From positions 186,001 to 250,000 of the forward strand of contig NZ_NOWF01000001.1 in the NCBI RefSeq assembly GCF_002245355.1: a stretch of DNA of 64,000 bases. The letters run 5' to 3'. Made by a program: the position numbers and the translations under genes. The first letter of the stretch is position 1. The number at the start of each line of letters is the position of its first letter. The notes under the pieces are model-generated. The model had not been told where the DNA came from, made no database searches, and was given only the letters and a program-made list of their open reading frames with translations. Positions 55,034 through 62,537 of the stretch are shown one piece after another. This stretch comes from Paludifilum halophilum (GTDB lineage: Bacteria > Bacillota > Bacilli > Thermoactinomycetales > DSM-45169).

Positions 55034-55988
55034 CTACTTGATTCCTCTCACATAAAATAGTAAAAATTTTTTCGAAATCTAGGCGATCCGGCTCAATACT
55101 ATCAATGTACACCTTCTCTTTTTTCAATAGTTCAATAAAAGCATAAAATGAGGTAGTATTCGAGATGTCTACGCGATATAACCCGGAAGTGCTGTCATAT
55201 GAAAATTCCGGGAATTGTCTAACGATACGATTCAATTTTTTTTCCGATATCTCTCCCCCTTTTACAGACATTGCATACGTTTTGATTTGAAATAATTCCA
55301 TCAGCTTTTCCACAGTATCTTCTACAATTTTTTTCCCTCGGTCGATGATTACCACTCGATCGCAAATTTCTTCTACTAATTTCATGTCATGTGTACTGAT
55401 AATAATCGTTTTTTTGAACTCATTTCTTATTTTCGTTAAAATCTTCTTTAATTCGTTGGTCGTTTTTACATCAAGACCCAAAGTTGGTTCATCCAATAGA
55501 ATCACTTTTGTATTTAGACAGAGAGCTACGGTGATAGCTACTTTTTGTTGCATACCTCTAGATAAATTCCCAACCAGTTCACTCTTTTTTTCTTCTAGTC
55601 CGAATAAGCGCAACCACTCATCCGCTTGATCCTTGATCTCCTTGAACTGAATCCCGCGGTTTCCTGCGAAATATGAAATATTTTCTTTTACGGTCATTCT
55701 CCAATATAAATTTCTATTTCCTTCTAAAACAGTACTAATGTATTTAAGAGATTCCATCCGTTTTTGGTAGCTGATCCCTTTTATAAAAATGCCACCGGAT
55801 TTTGGTATTAATAACCCGCAGATCATCCGGATAATAGATGATTTGCCTGCGCCGTTCGGTCCGAGAAGTCCGAAAATCTCCTCTTCTTGAACTTGAAAGC
55901 TAACGTCATTCACGACTCGAATAAATGTTTTACCCTTTTTATCTTTAAAGGAAGCAGTGAGATTTTGTACGTCGATAATGGGGTTCAA
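55011..55988 (-). CDS. ABC transporter ATP-binding protein (DrrA-like)
   Basis: A 325-aa ATPase with Walker A (GPNGAGKSS), signature NLSRGMQQKVAI, Walker B (VILLDEPTLGLD) and IISTHDMKLVEE. The C-terminal extension of about 90 residues is typical of drug-exporting DrrA-type subunits. The TTG start overlaps the acyltransferase stop (TTGA) and has GGGGAG upstream. It pairs with the permease that follows. Confidence 0.95.
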   Translation of the reverse strand: MNPIIDVQNLTASFKDKKGKTFIRVVNDVSFQVQEEEIFGLLGPNGAGKSSIIRMICGLLIPKSGGIFIKGISYQKRMESLKYISTVLEGNRNLYWRMTVKENISYFAGNRGIQFKEIKDQADEWLRLFGLEEKKSELVGNLSRGMQQKVAITVALCLNTKVILLDEPTLGLDVKTTNELKKILTKIRNEFKKTIIISTHDMKLVEEICDRVVIIDRGKKIVEDTVEKLMELFQIKTYAMSVKGGEISEKKLNRIVRQFPEFSYDSTSGLYRVDISNTTSFYAFIELLKKEKVYIDSIEPDRLDFEKIFTILCERNQVDAVHVQE

Positions 55989-56896
55989 GTTGCCACACTC
56001 CCCAATGCTGTTTCGGGACTGACAATCGCCACTTCAAAATGTTTCTTGATTATTGGACCGAATAGGTTTCGTGGACCCACCACAAACACTTTGCTGACAT
56101 GAAAACGTTTAAGCGTCTTAACAGTCTCCGGCCATCTTACTGGATAATCGTATCCATCCAGCAAAACATTTTTCAGGTCATCCCCTTTTTCGGTGGTCAT
56201 ACCGTCAACATCCGACACGCAAGGAATCGTTAAATCGCGAAATAAAAACCGATTATAAACCGTCTTCCTGGTATGTTCTTTAAAGTTAGTTAACTTGCTG
56301 GAATGAACCAGGCGTTCCATGGTGTGCAAGGAGATCCCTTTTTGTTTGCGTATCTCCTTTTTAATCATTTCAATGGTTTCTGAAGTAGCGCAAACCGCGT
56401 GGATATCATCGGACAGATATGCAGAAAGTTCAACCCATCGACCTTGTGCGCTAAGAGTCTGTATCATGTCTTGTATTTGATCAAGGGTGATATGGTAAAA
56501 GAAATGGGTTCCCATTTTTTCACCGAGATCCGAGAAATATTGTTTTTCTTGGAGTGTGCTTTCATAAGTCAATAACAATGTTTCTCGATAGGTTAAACTC
56601 CTTGTATAAATGGCAGCAGCAAAACCTCCAAAACTAGCTCCCACACAAAATGACGGTTTCATCCCCAATTTTTCTTCCGCCCAATCGGACAGCGCCAATG
56701 AATTGGCTAAAAATGCACATTGGAAGATTTCCCACTGGTCCTCCGTCGCCTCTTTAAATGCTTTTGGCAGTGAAAACCCCAATATTTCACTGGCATCATC
56801 AAAGCGCCTATGGGCATAGGGGCTCTTTTCGACAAAATCTTTCACGCTTTCATAATCGGAAGGTGCCAAACCGGGAAACACTACAGCCACACTCAT
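55985..56896 (-). CDS. FabD-like acyltransferase domain protein (second copy)
   Basis: A 303-aa stand-alone acyltransferase-fold protein. The nucleophile elbow is GASFGG instead of GHSLGE, and the active-site His is probably in LVHSSKL. The Arg that holds the malonyl carboxylate in FabD (in the E-x-R-G motif) aligns with Ser in TYESTLQEKQ, so normal malonyl specificity is doubtful. It overlaps its paralogue upstream by four bases (ATGA) and the ABC gene downstream, so all are coupled. It may transfer another acyl group, hydrolyse stalled chains, or work as a pair with the paralogue. Confidence 0.82.
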   Translation of the reverse strand: MSVAVVFPGLAPSDYESVKDFVEKSPYAHRRFDDASEILGFSLPKAFKEATEDQWEIFQCAFLANSLALSDWAEEKLGMKPSFCVGASFGGFAAAIYTRSLTYRETLLLTYESTLQEKQYFSDLGEKMGTHFFYHITLDQIQDMIQTLSAQGRWVELSAYLSDDIHAVCATSETIEMIKKEIRKQKGISLHTMERLVHSSKLTNFKEHTRKTVYNRFLFRDLTIPCVSDVDGMTTEKGDDLKNVLLDGYDYPVRWPETVKTLKRFHVSKVFVVGPRNLFGPIIKKHFEVAIVSPETALGSVAT

Positions 56897-57837
56897 TCTG
56901 CCGTCCTCCTAGCCATGCCCTTTTCAATCATATCCTGCAACCCTAAGTAACACTCCACTTCAAAAGAAACAGACATAAAACTCAGCGACTTATAGATAAA
57001 GTTGCCTGGACCCATGACTACCAATCGTTCTACTCCCAAAGCAGCCATTTTCTCGATGGTTTGGGCCCATTTTACGGTCGAGCTGTACTGCTCTACAAGC
57101 CCATGACGAATTCCGTTTTCATCATCTAATTCCTCAGTCGATATATTGCAGATTAAAGGTATTTTCGGTTTCCTTACTCCATCCGCATAATACCAATTGA
57201 GGCTAAATTCATGCTTCACCTCTTCCATTAACGAACAATGGGCAGGAGGGCCATATGGGATCTCCACTCCGATTCCGCCTAATTCCAATGCTCTTAGATT
57301 CAATTCCTCCATACTGTATAAAGATCCACAGACGATCATCTGATTGTTTGCCGTATAAGCACAAGCTTTCAGATAATGCCCTTGGGATTCCATCTCTTCC
57401 ATAGCAACTAACAGCTTATCAATATCGATATTGTAAAAAAAATGAACGCCATACCCTTTACCCGCAAAATGTTCCTCTTCTAATAAAGCCATGGTATAAG
57501 TCATCCGAATTAAGTCGGAAAAGGTTAAAGCCCCACTTATATGCGCAGCCGTCAACTGACCTAGACTTAAACCAGCTAAATAAGAAGGAGATGGTATATC
57601 ATCCCGCACCCACTCATACAGCGCCGAACTGATGGATGCGATGGCCGGTCTGGCCACAATGCCGCGATTAACTTCATCAAGGTTTTCGGAGAAGAATACA
57701 TCAACCAAATCAAAGCCCAGAGTTTGTGATGCTTCGGCAAATTTGTTCCGCATAACCGGGGATTGATCGAATAATTCCCTATATTCACTAGGTTCGATAT
57801 ACATTTGTGAAGGAAATAGAACGGCTGTTTTTGTCAT
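56893..57837 (-). CDS. FabD-like acyltransferase domain protein (first copy)
   Basis: About 314 aa from ATG 57837 (AGGGGG eight bases upstream; GTG 57846 is too close). It shows an acyltransferase fold with elbow GLSLGQLTAA and His in PPAHCSLM. The malonyl-binding Arg position aligns with Met in TYTMALLEEEH. Like its neighbour it keeps Ser and His but lacks the carboxylate clamp. The middle of the two proteins shares HFFYNIDID/HFFYHITLD and similar spacing, showing a tandem duplication. It lies 13 bases after the ketoreductase stop. Confidence 0.82.
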   Translation of the reverse strand: MTKTAVLFPSQMYIEPSEYRELFDQSPVMRNKFAEASQTLGFDLVDVFFSENLDEVNRGIVARPAIASISSALYEWVRDDIPSPSYLAGLSLGQLTAAHISGALTFSDLIRMTYTMALLEEEHFAGKGYGVHFFYNIDIDKLLVAMEEMESQGHYLKACAYTANNQMIVCGSLYSMEELNLRALELGGIGVEIPYGPPAHCSLMEEVKHEFSLNWYYADGVRKPKIPLICNISTEELDDENGIRHGLVEQYSSTVKWAQTIEKMAALGVERLVVMGPGNFIYKSLSFMSVSFEVECYLGLQDMIEKGMARRTAE

Positions 57838-57850
57838 TCCATCCACCCCC

Positions 57851-58606
57851 TCACGCTGTCAGGCCTCCATCGACCACCCATGTCTGTCCATTGACATAAC
57901 TGGAGTGGTCTGATGACAAAAAGGAAACCACTTCAGTAATCTCCTCCGGAAGGGCAAAGCGACCTAAAGGTATCTGCTCCTTAATTTGCTGCAACTCCGC
58001 TTCATCAATCCTCTCAATCATTCCTGTATCTAATGTATAACCGGGTGCGACTGCATTTACTCGTACGTTGTAAGGAGCGAATTCTTTACTGAGAGATTTC
58101 GTTAACCCGATTAACCCCGCTTTACTTGCGCAATAGCTGCTTAACCTTTCAATTCCTGTAATACCGGCCACTGATGCGATATTGATAATTGAACCCTTCT
58201 GAGCAAGCAGCATATGAAGCGATACTGCTTTAATACAGTGAAAAGAACCAATGAGGTTCGTCTCAATCACATGAACCCAATCCTCAATAGGATTCGTCGG
58301 AATGACAGCCCCCTCAACTCCAATCCCTGCATTGTTCACCAGCACATCGATCTTCCTGTATGTATCAACGATTTTGTTAACGACTCCCGTAACTTGTTCG
58401 TAATCCTTGATATTTAATCGAAACTTGGCCGCAACTGCATTGGGTCGATCCGCCTTTATCTGGTCTACTACATTCTGAGCAGCTTGCCCGTTCGATTTGT
58501 ACCCAACGATGACATCAGCTCCCAAACGCCCTAAGTGCAAACATATAGATTTGCCAATTCCGCTGGATCCTCCAGTAACCAAAACCAATTTCTCTTTAAG
58601 TTTCAA
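57851..58606 (-). CDS. 3-oxoacyl-ACP reductase-like SDR (FabG-like)
   Basis: About 251 aa of the classical SDR type: TGGSSGIGKSI (cofactor loop), NNAGIG, IINIASVAGITG with the catalytic Ser, and Tyr-x3-Lys in SYCASKAGLIG, then RVNAVAPGYTLDTGM. It reduces the beta-keto group in chain elongation. The TTG at 58606 has AGGTGG nine bases upstream and is preferred over TTG 58615. It is the first gene of the ten-gene run down to the ACP, all overlapping or closely spaced. Confidence 0.92.
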   Translation of the reverse strand: MKLKEKLVLVTGGSSGIGKSICLHLGRLGADVIVGYKSNGQAAQNVVDQIKADRPNAVAAKFRLNIKDYEQVTGVVNKIVDTYRKIDVLVNNAGIGVEGAVIPTNPIEDWVHVIETNLIGSFHCIKAVSLHMLLAQKGSIINIASVAGITGIERLSSYCASKAGLIGLTKSLSKEFAPYNVRVNAVAPGYTLDTGMIERIDEAELQQIKEQIPLGRFALPEEITEVVSFLSSDHSSYVNGQTWVVDGGLTA

Positions 58607-59052
58607 TCTTCCCAACCACCTATCGAGTTTTGATGGTTATCAATCCATTCATCCCTGATTTTAAAACAGAAGTTATAATATGACACTCGTATATCACGCA
58701 AGACTTTTTGTATGAATTAACACTCATTCCACTCAAACAATCGACAGAAATTACATAAATGTTATTTATCAACATCCCCAAATCACCTAATATACGTCTT
58801 TTCAGTATTATCATTTCTTTTTAATAAATAATTTATTGAAGTTCCAAACTGAGTGAGTTACAATGCATATACTACGTACATAGATTTTCAGTATATACCA
58901 AAATATTGAAGGGGGACGATGTTAAAAGCATAAGGATTTGCTTTCATAGCGACTCCACTTCTTGATTGGCTATCTGACCGCTACGAATCTATATCGAAAA
59001 ACCTATGGATCTTGGAAAGACAAGAAACGAGATATCTAGAGGAAGCCTCTAT
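58607..59052 (-). other. long leader / intergenic region before the biosynthetic operon
   Basis: No gene is recognised in the whole 760-base gap between the FabG-like gene and the LuxR-type gene. A plus-strand frame across 58950-59260 reads TPLLDWLSDRYESISKNLWI and onward without a good start, and may be a remnant. On the minus strand several TATA-rich stretches near 58870-58900 could serve as promoters for the operon. Confidence 0.4.
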
Positions 59053-59082
59053 AAAAAAACAACCCGGCATGAACTGCCGGGT
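59053..59082 (-). terminator. intrinsic terminator in the upstream region, minus strand
   Basis: Stem ACCCGGCA (59062-59069) with TGCCGGGT (59075-59082), followed on the minus strand by TG and seven T (59053-59059). No minus-strand gene ends here, so it may attenuate a long leader of the FabG-to-ACP operon. Confidence 0.65.
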
Positions 59083-59284
59083 AAAAGGAAATAAAAAACG
59101 GTATTCATGGAAAAACCTCCGTCATCTCAGCAGGACTAGGAAAAAGGATTTCATCAAGTACGGTAAAAGCACTAATCTTCGATTCCTATACGACCGACTA
59201 TGTTATAGAATCTTTACATTGTTTCCAAACAGATTATCGGCAGGCATTATTGAAGAATAATAAAAAAGGGACACTTTTAAAATC

Positions 59285-59305
59285 ATTAACACATTTCGTG
59301 TTAAT
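59285..59305 (+). promoter_or_regulatory. palindrome ATTAACAC-N5-GTGTTAAT upstream of the LuxR-type gene
   Basis: Perfect 8-bp arms around ATTTC; the half-site ATTAACAC recurs at 59346-59353, touching the ribosome site of the regulator gene. This suggests autoregulation or control of the divergent operon. Confidence 0.55.
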
Positions 59306-59367
59306 TTGGTATCACCACTACGATGTGTTTTCGAAATTCCTTCAAATTAACACATGAGGTGATAATT

Positions 59368-60021
59368 ATGAATCACTATACCTTGTTGGTTTCTTCCTGT
59401 GTACGTCAACAACCGGCAATGGCTGTAGTCCAATCAATCCTCTCGATTGAAAACGTAAAGTGGTTTAAAGACTTTGAAGAATTGAAGCGATTAACAGAAA
59501 TAAATGGTAACCGAGTTTTGATCATTTTGGATGGATCGGATTTCAAGTTGCTGAACAGTATAAATTATATAATCTGGAAGCAACAGCTCCCTCGTCCGAA
59601 GCTAATCTTTTTGCTGAAAAAATTTCACAAAGAACATTTGCAATTTTTAAATTTGGAAGGATGCGGTATGTTACTGCATAAAAATATCGATCAGTTGAAA
59701 ACTGCCATATCAGTCGTTAGCAACAATGGTTGGTATTTTTGTTCCGACTTGGAATATAAAATATTTCAGGTAATTAATAAGAGTCAGGAAAATACTGAGC
59801 TATCCCTCACGAACATGGAGTTGCGGGTCATTCAGGAATTATTAAAAGATAAAACCAATCAACAAATCGCTGATAGCCTTTATATCAGCCGCAGAACTGT
59901 AGAATACCACATCACTTCAGCTATCCAAAAGTTAGGGGTTAATTCTCGGGTTGGACTAGCCATTAAAATGGTCGATCATTTCCGTCATACTAACTACCAC
60001 GATCATTTGAGCGGACAGTAA
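59368..60021 (+). CDS. LuxR-type regulator with degenerate receiver
   Basis: About 217 aa. The C-terminal 65 residues are a GerE/LuxR helix-turn-helix (LTNMELRVIQELLKDKTNQQ, then IADSLYISRRTVEYHITSAI). The N-terminal 130 residues resemble a receiver: Asp55 in VLIILDGSDF sits at the phosphorylation position, but the acidic pair near residue 9 is Ser-Ser, so classical phosphorylation is unlikely. ATG 59368 with AGGTGATAATT is preferred over ATG 59323. It is transcribed away from the biosynthetic operon and is the best candidate pathway regulator. No histidine kinase is adjacent. Confidence 0.88.
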   Translation: MNHYTLLVSSCVRQQPAMAVVQSILSIENVKWFKDFEELKRLTEINGNRVLIILDGSDFKLLNSINYIIWKQQLPRPKLIFLLKKFHKEHLQFLNLEGCGMLLHKNIDQLKTAISVVSNNGWYFCSDLEYKIFQVINKSQENTELSLTNMELRVIQELLKDKTNQQIADSLYISRRTVEYHITSAIQKLGVNSRVGLAIKMVDHFRHTNYHDHLSGQ

Positions 60022-60196
60022 ACTAGTACTTTTTGAAAACATTTCAATGTTACTAAATCAGAAAGCCGAACAAACCTTCCCATTTGGCTCCCTTCAGCAT
60101 CGATAGGTAAGACGGAATCCATAAATCGAATGAAGTTTTCCGCAACTTTAGACCTAGGTTGTAAGGATGATCATACGGATCGACTGTGCCGCCGCA

Positions 60197-60230
60197 AAAA
60201 GGCTGTCGGCATGATGGCCGACAGCCTTTT
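60197..60230 (+). terminator. terminator after the LuxR-type gene
   Basis: A perfect 14-bp stem (60197-60210 with 60217-60230) with ATGATG loop and terminal TTTT. Between 60022 and 60196 and from 60231 to 60347 I see no gene. Confidence 0.8.
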
Positions 60231-60347
60231 CCAGCACTCGTTTGTAGTTTATAATTTTTAAAGCGTTCTGTACCTGACCCTGGTTATTTCAAAACTCACT
60301 AGTCTCCTCTGTGAAACCTTTCATATCCCTCTAATCCCGATATGACC

Positions 60348-60989
60348 TTATTCTGCTTCAGCAACAACGGAAAAACGTTCGTTCTGGTGTTGCGGATTTT
60401 CAATTTCATCTAACACGGCAATGGCATAATCAGCATAACTAATATAGCTTTCGCCCTTGGCATTCAAAATCAACCGGTCTTTTCCTTTCTGATAAGTACC
60501 TGTTCGTTTCCCTTCCGGGTCAAAGAATCCTGCCGGGCTGATATATGTCCATTGAATTTTGCTTGTGTTTTGTAACTCTTCAAGGTTTTTTCCTGCGTTT
60601 TTGGCAGTCGGAAGATAGGCTTCGGGAAAGTCGGGAGTTTCAAAAAGTCGTACGGTTTTCGCTTCATCCACAAATAGACTTCCTGCTCCTCCAACGACGA
60701 TCATCCTTGTGTGCGGAGCGCCTTTAAGTGCTTCAATCAAGACTCTTCCGGCTTCCACATGCTGATGTTCATGCCCCGGAGCCGCATTAAACGCATTGAC
60801 GATGACGTCAAAACGCTGAATGTCTTCTGCTTTTAAATCAAAGATGTTCTTTTCCACTACGCCGACATCTTGATTTTGAACCTTTCCTGCATCTCGAACA
60901 ATGGCTGTAACTTCGTGACCTCTCTCAACCCCCTCCTTCAGAATAAGGCTTCCGGCTTTACCGCTGGCACCGATAATTCCGATTTTCAT
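60348..60989 (-). CDS. ywnB: NAD(P)-dependent oxidoreductase, YwnB-like
   Basis: About 213 aa from ATG 60989 (GGAGG upstream). It begins with the Rossmann motif KIGIIGASGKAGSLILKEG and continues as an atypical SDR/NAD(P)H-binding protein (VVGGAGSLFVDE, WTYISPAGFFDPEG). Such proteins bind NADPH and may reduce quinone-like or other small molecules. It is divergent from an Rrf2 regulator with palindromes between the two, the same arrangement as ywnB/ywnA in Bacillus subtilis, so it is probably controlled by that regulator. Confidence 0.87.
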   Translation of the reverse strand: MKIGIIGASGKAGSLILKEGVERGHEVTAIVRDAGKVQNQDVGVVEKNIFDLKAEDIQRFDVIVNAFNAAPGHEHQHVEAGRVLIEALKGAPHTRMIVVGGAGSLFVDEAKTVRLFETPDFPEAYLPTAKNAGKNLEELQNTSKIQWTYISPAGFFDPEGKRTGTYQKGKDRLILNAKGESYISYADYAIAVLDEIENPQHQNERFSVVAEAE

Positions 60990-61037
60990 ATTTATTCCTC
61001 CTAAACGATTTATACTCATTCGAGATGAAACCCCATC

Positions 61038-61051
61038 GATTACCTGTAATC
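61038..61051. promoter_or_regulatory. operator candidate GATTAC-N2-GTAATC near ywnB
   Basis: A perfect 6-bp palindrome 49 bases upstream of the ywnB start. Its TGTAAT core matches the second palindrome at 61127-61149. Confidence 0.5.
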
Positions 61052-61126
61052 AGGATAATTACATCAAGAGTGTTTGTCAATATACGAAACAAACTTTTTT
61101 GGTTGGATATGATAAAGTATAATCAT

Positions 61127-61149
61127 CATGTAATCGAATGCATTACATG
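61127..61149. promoter_or_regulatory. operator candidate CATGTAAT-N7-ATTACATG near ywnA
   Basis: Perfect 8-bp inverted repeat just downstream of a TATAAT (61118-61123) and 40 bases before the ywnA start, a position suited to autorepression by the Rrf2 protein. Confidence 0.6.
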
Positions 61150-61188
61150 ACCACAATGTATTCCAAAGCTTGAGGAGGGCGACTGAAG

Positions 61189-61629
61189 GTGTCCATCAGC
61201 AGCCGGTTTGCCGTAGGGATTCATATACTATCTCTGATCGCGATCAATAAAGGTGGAGTCAACTCATCAGAGTTTATTGCAGGAAGTGTTAATACAAATC
61301 CGGTTGTAATAAGAAAAATCATGGGAATGCTTAAAAATGCAGGGCTAGTAAAAGTGCGTCCCGGCATTGCAGGAGCTGAACTAGCTAAGGATTTATCGGG
61401 TATTACATTGCTTGACGTTTATAAGGCGGTTCATGTTGTGCAAGAGCAAGAGCTGTTTAACGTACATGACAACCCGAATCCAGCCTGTCCTGTTGGCAGA
61501 AACATTCAGAATACAGTCGTTCCACTGCTTTTAAACGCTCAACTTGCATTGGAGAAGAATCTAGAGCATGTAACCATCGAAGATATTATAAAGGATATTG
61601 CAAATAAAGAGAAAATCAGTAAAGAGTAA
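61189..61629 (+). CDS. ywnA: Rrf2 family transcriptional regulator, YwnA-like
   Basis: A 146-aa winged-helix protein with the Rrf2 outline: ISSRFAVGIHILSLIAINKG, NPVVIRKIMGMLKNAGLVKV in the recognition region and ITLLDVYKAVHV. It has a single Cys in NPACPVGRNIQ, so it lacks the three-Cys iron-sulphur set of IscR and resembles YwnA and CymR-like sensors. The GTG start is preceded by GGAGG. Divergence from ywnB and intervening palindromes indicate control of that gene. Confidence 0.9.
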   Translation: MSISSRFAVGIHILSLIAINKGGVNSSEFIAGSVNTNPVVIRKIMGMLKNAGLVKVRPGIAGAELAKDLSGITLLDVYKAVHVVQEQELFNVHDNPNPACPVGRNIQNTVVPLLLNAQLALEKNLEHVTIEDIIKDIANKEKISKE

Positions 61630-61679
61630 CGCAATCCCGTATTCTTTTGATCAAGATTTGTTTACCATTTAGATATACA

Positions 61680-61715
61680 AAAAGAAACCACCTCGAAAAT
61701 CAGGTGGTTTCTTTT
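61680..61715. terminator. bidirectional terminator between ywnA and the enoyl-CoA hydratase gene
   Basis: A perfect 14-bp stem (61680-61693 with 61702-61715) with A-rich and T-rich ends between convergent genes. Confidence 0.85.
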
Positions 61716-61754
61716 ACTGCAACGGATTTTACACCATCCTACCCGGGGATACGG

Positions 61755-62537
61755 TTACCTCCCTTGAAATGACGGTGTTCGTTTGGTGAAGAAAGCCGTC
61801 ATACCTTCAACAGCATCCTCTGTCCGGATGACTTTCAACATGTTCTCCCGCTCGATGGATAAACCTCGATGAAAGTCCTCCTCGGTCCCTCTGACGACAG
61901 CAGCCAGGATTCCCTTCATCGCGATCGGCGGACCGGCCGCCAGTTGTTTCGCCCAATCAAAAGCCTCTTCGCGGATCTGTCCCCGAGTCGCAACATGGTT
62001 AACAAGCCCGTATTCCAAAGCTGTTGGAGCGGAGATCCTTCGCCCGCTCAGCATCAGATCCAAAGCCCGTCTGCGACCGATCAACCGGGGGAGGCGTTGG
62101 GTTCCTCCATAGCCCGGCATGATTCCCAGCCGCACTTCCGGCAACCCCAGTTCAGCTGTATCGGCGGCAATAGCCAGATGACAAGCCATTTGCAATTCAT
62201 TTCCGCCGCCCAATGCTTTTCCGTTCAGACAAGCAATTACAGGCTTGGGAAACGCTTCGATACGGTTGAATAGTTCGTGCATCCGCAGCAGGGTCTTCTC
62301 TGCCGTTTCCCGATCTCCCATTTCGCCGAACTCGGAAATATCGGCCCCTGCGGAGAACATCTTCTCTCCGGAACCGGTAATGATGAGAGACCCGACGGAT
62401 TCATCCGCTTCCGCCCGGTCTAGGATATCCTCCAACTCGTATAAAGTTTCTCGGCTCAATGTGTTCATCGGTGGGCGATCAATGGTGATGACCGCGACCC
62501 GATCCCTGGTTTCAACGTTGCAATTCGCGGACTCCAT
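61755..62537 (-). CDS. enoyl-CoA hydratase/isomerase family protein
   Basis: About 260 aa of the crotonase family: ITIDRPPMNTLSRET, FSAGADISEFGEMG (first oxyanion loop), NGKALGGGNELQMAC with the catalytic Glu region, and GLPEVRLGIMPGYGGTQRL with the second Glu. It hydrates trans-2-enoyl-CoA in beta-oxidation. ATG 62537 has GGAGGG upstream and overlaps the thiolase stop (TAATG), so the genes are coupled. Confidence 0.93.
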   Translation of the reverse strand: MESANCNVETRDRVAVITIDRPPMNTLSRETLYELEDILDRAEADESVGSLIITGSGEKMFSAGADISEFGEMGDRETAEKTLLRMHELFNRIEAFPKPVIACLNGKALGGGNELQMACHLAIAADTAELGLPEVRLGIMPGYGGTQRLPRLIGRRRALDLMLSGRRISAPTALEYGLVNHVATRGQIREEAFDWAKQLAAGPPIAMKGILAAVVRGTEEDFHRGLSIERENMLKVIRTEDAVEGMTAFFTKRTPSFQGR

